Positions 62,825 to 64,000 of a DNA stretch of 64,000 nucleotides are shown here, one piece after another. The position numbers and the translations under genes are program-made. The notes under the pieces are model-generated. The model was not told where the DNA came from. It searched no databases and saw nothing but the letters and a program-made list of their open reading frames with translations. Source of the DNA: Porticoccus sp002341315 (GTDB lineage Bacteria; Pseudomonadota; Gammaproteobacteria; Pseudomonadales; Porticoccaceae); assembly GCF_047634355.1 (NCBI RefSeq), contig NZ_JBLIAL010000005.1, one strand, 5' to 3'. How positions within the stretch are numbered: the first letter of the stretch is position 1; each line of letters begins with the position of its first letter.

Positions 62825-63463
62825 TTACAAATAGTAGAGAATACCAAACAGCACCACCGTCAGACCGAGGCTTGCATGAATAACGCCTTTCACTGACGCC
62901 ATGGGACCCTGCTTACCCATCAGCGCATTTACTTCGAGCGCAGCAATGATCACGAGGCAGACAATCAGGTCGATCCCGCCAACGCCGGTACCGTAACCAC
63001 TTCCACCCCACTGTGATGCATGGGGGCTTGCCAGCATGCCAAAGGCCATCGGCCCGGAAAACAGCACATTCGTGCGCGAGGCCAGCAGCGCTTTGGCACC
63101 GGCTGAGGGGCCATCACCCTCCTTCATGCCCAGGGCGACTTGCTGGTTTGGCCAGATAATCAGCCAGACGTTCAGAAACATCAACGTACCCATAAGGGCA
63201 GCAATGACGATGGAGTTGTTGAATTGGTTATTGTGGGATAGTCCACCCAGCAACAAAACACCGGTTATAAACGTAAACATGGCGCCCCAGCGGAACCACC
63301 ACAGGGCGTTGGGCGCCAGCTTGGCTTTCGCATCGGCCAGTGCTTCAGGGGTAGCCTGCTTGAAATAGCCACCCTGTATAAAATTGAAGTAGTACAATAT
63401 GCCAATCCAGGTAATACCGAACAGCAGATGCCCCCAGCGGATGAGGAAGTTAATGAATTCCAT
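62825..63463 (-). CDS. Urate_ox_N (PuuD N-domain) membrane protein without cytochrome domain
   Basis: An integral membrane protein of 212 residues with about five or six helices. It starts MEFINFLIRWGHLLFGITWI, a pattern of the PuuD/urate hydroxylase N-terminal family, with LWWFRWGAMFTFITGVLLL and NVWLIIWPNQQVALG. Full-length PuuD carries a C-terminal cytochrome c domain, which is absent here, and no CxxCH motif is visible. It may have another role, such as electron transfer with a partner. It is monocistronic, ended by a strong terminator. Confidence 0.8.
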   Translation of the reverse strand: MEFINFLIRWGHLLFGITWIGILYYFNFIQGGYFKQATPEALADAKAKLAPNALWWFRWGAMFTFITGVLLLGGLSHNNQFNNSIVIAALMGTLMFLNVWLIIWPNQQVALGMKEGDGPSAGAKALLASRTNVLFSGPMAFGMLASPHASQWGGSGYGTGVGGIDLIVCLVIIAALEVNALMGKQGPMASVKGVIHASLGLTVVLFGILYYL

Positions 63464-63939
63464 GTGAATCTCCTTACAGACAGCGAGTGATTGTTATAGT
63501 TGATTTTCTTTTATTAAAGCATTTGAGCACTTGTTGGGCTATGGATAAATCCCCCCGACGCCGTCATTATAGCAACCGGAAGCACCCATCATGTCTATTT
63601 AATTCTGTCACAAAATGTCCTGAAGATAAAAAAGCGCCCGCCAGTCCTGGCTTATACCCTGAAGCAGGTCGGGTTAAATCCTGTCCTGTCAGCACTGACC
63701 AGGCTTTTCCATCCAATGTTTGCTACACTAACTCATCCAATGGACGCCAGCTTTTCTCGGCAGACTTTTGGAAGGCTTTTCCGGATAATCTGGTGGCATC
63801 GACTACCGGGCTATCCATCCGCAATACTTCCCCGCTCCGATCGCGTCCACCTGGACTAAATCTCTCCGCCAAACGGATGCCTGTTGTCTTCACAACACAT
63901 TCAAGGCGCCTTTATCGTTGTAACTAAAGGATGACTATC
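63464..63939. other. Intergenic region before sodB
   Basis: A 476 base stretch with no supported gene. It must contain the divergent promoters of the Urate_ox_N gene and sodB. I saw no strong hairpin, Fur-like box or repeat. The open frame across it has atypical composition and no ribosome site. Confidence 0.4.
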
Positions 63940-64000
63940 ATGGCTTTTACATTACCTGAACTTCCCTACGCGATGGATGCCCTCGCCCCACAGATATCCC
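63940..64000 (+). CDS. sodB: Superoxide dismutase, Fe type (5' end only)
   Basis: The first 20 codons are present before the window ends: MAFTLPELPYAMDALAPQIS, the characteristic N-terminus of the iron superoxide dismutase SodB. AAAGGA lies nine bases before the ATG. It should convert superoxide to hydrogen peroxide, complementing the catalase-peroxidases upstream. The remainder cannot be assessed. Confidence 0.9.
   Translation, partial: MAFTLPELPYAMDALAPQIS

Noticed and set aside
63487..63927. A 146-residue frame before sodB
   Set aside because: It has no ribosome site, its composition is unlike the neighbouring genes and it has no recognisable domain. The region is better explained as promoter space.

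Overview
The window looks like a chromosomal segment of a free-living, probably marine gammaproteobacterium. The housekeeping genes (xseB-ispA-dxs, dinG, yqcC, pyrB, sbcB, a class I fumarase, ompA, sodB) and the pair of PA2778/PA2779-type proteins fit the Cellvibrionales/Pseudomonadales part of that class. I cannot place it to genus from sequence alone. No rRNA, tRNA or CRISPR array is visible.

Layout. (1) 1 to about 14,080 is an integrative island. It has a P4-type integrase at the left edge, a CoiA-like protein, and a second tyrosine recombinase in an operon with a zinc-ribbon HTH protein and an AlpA-type regulator. A conserved 241-residue mobile-element protein follows, then a large leftward defence cassette. 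The cassette pairs a single-chain Type ISP restriction-modification enzyme (Mrr nuclease, SF2 helicase and methyltransferase in one chain) with an SF1 helicase carrying a C-terminal MTES_1575/Vsr-like nuclease. A candidate right attachment site resembles the 3' end of a tmRNA. (2) 13.9-15.1 kb holds two diverged copies of a ~90 bp repeat around a lone truncated haemoglobin gene. (3) 15.2-19.9 kb carries two divergent catalase-peroxidases, one probably exported. (4) 20.1-22.8 kb is a mini-cluster of acyl carrier protein, alpha/beta hydrolase and AMP-dependent ligase. (5) 23.0-26.2 kb has a diguanylate cyclase, a DUF6435 protein and a Rossmann-fold dehydrogenase.

(6) 26.4-34.6 kb is a haem-uptake locus. 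An outer-membrane receptor, HutX, HutZ and an unknown protein are read leftward. TonB-ExbB-ExbD and the HutBCD ABC importer are read rightward. A Fur-like box lies between them. (7) 34.6-39.9 kb is a TetR regulator divergent from an RND pump (adaptor plus transporter, no TolC partner), with a perfect palindrome in the shared promoter region. (8) 39.9-44.2 kb is an envelope and stress block: PA2778-type C39-like peptidase lipoprotein, PA2779-type small protein, DegQ-type protease, Hsp20 with a sigma-32-like promoter, and a universal stress protein.

(9) 44.4-48.3 kb has an MDR dehydrogenase, an SNF-family sodium symporter, an atypical SDR and an HNH endonuclease. The HNH gene is preceded by a strong promoter and a terminator that look like a small RNA or attenuated leader. 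(10) 48.8-64 kb is conserved core: isoprenoid precursor synthesis (xseB-ispA-dxs), a dienoyl-CoA-reductase-like SDR, yqcC, dinG, an acyltransferase, pyrB, sbcB, ompA, fumarase, a coiled-coil membrane protein, a Urate_ox_N membrane protein and the first codons of sodB.

The strongest candidates for new biology are the ISP/helicase-nuclease cassette, the repeat-bounded globin module with its putative tmRNA-type att site, the minimal ACP/ligase/hydrolase cluster, the start codon placed in a terminator loop before the PA2778 gene, and the predicted RNA ahead of the HNH gene. Functions are inferred from motifs read by eye; no database search was run.
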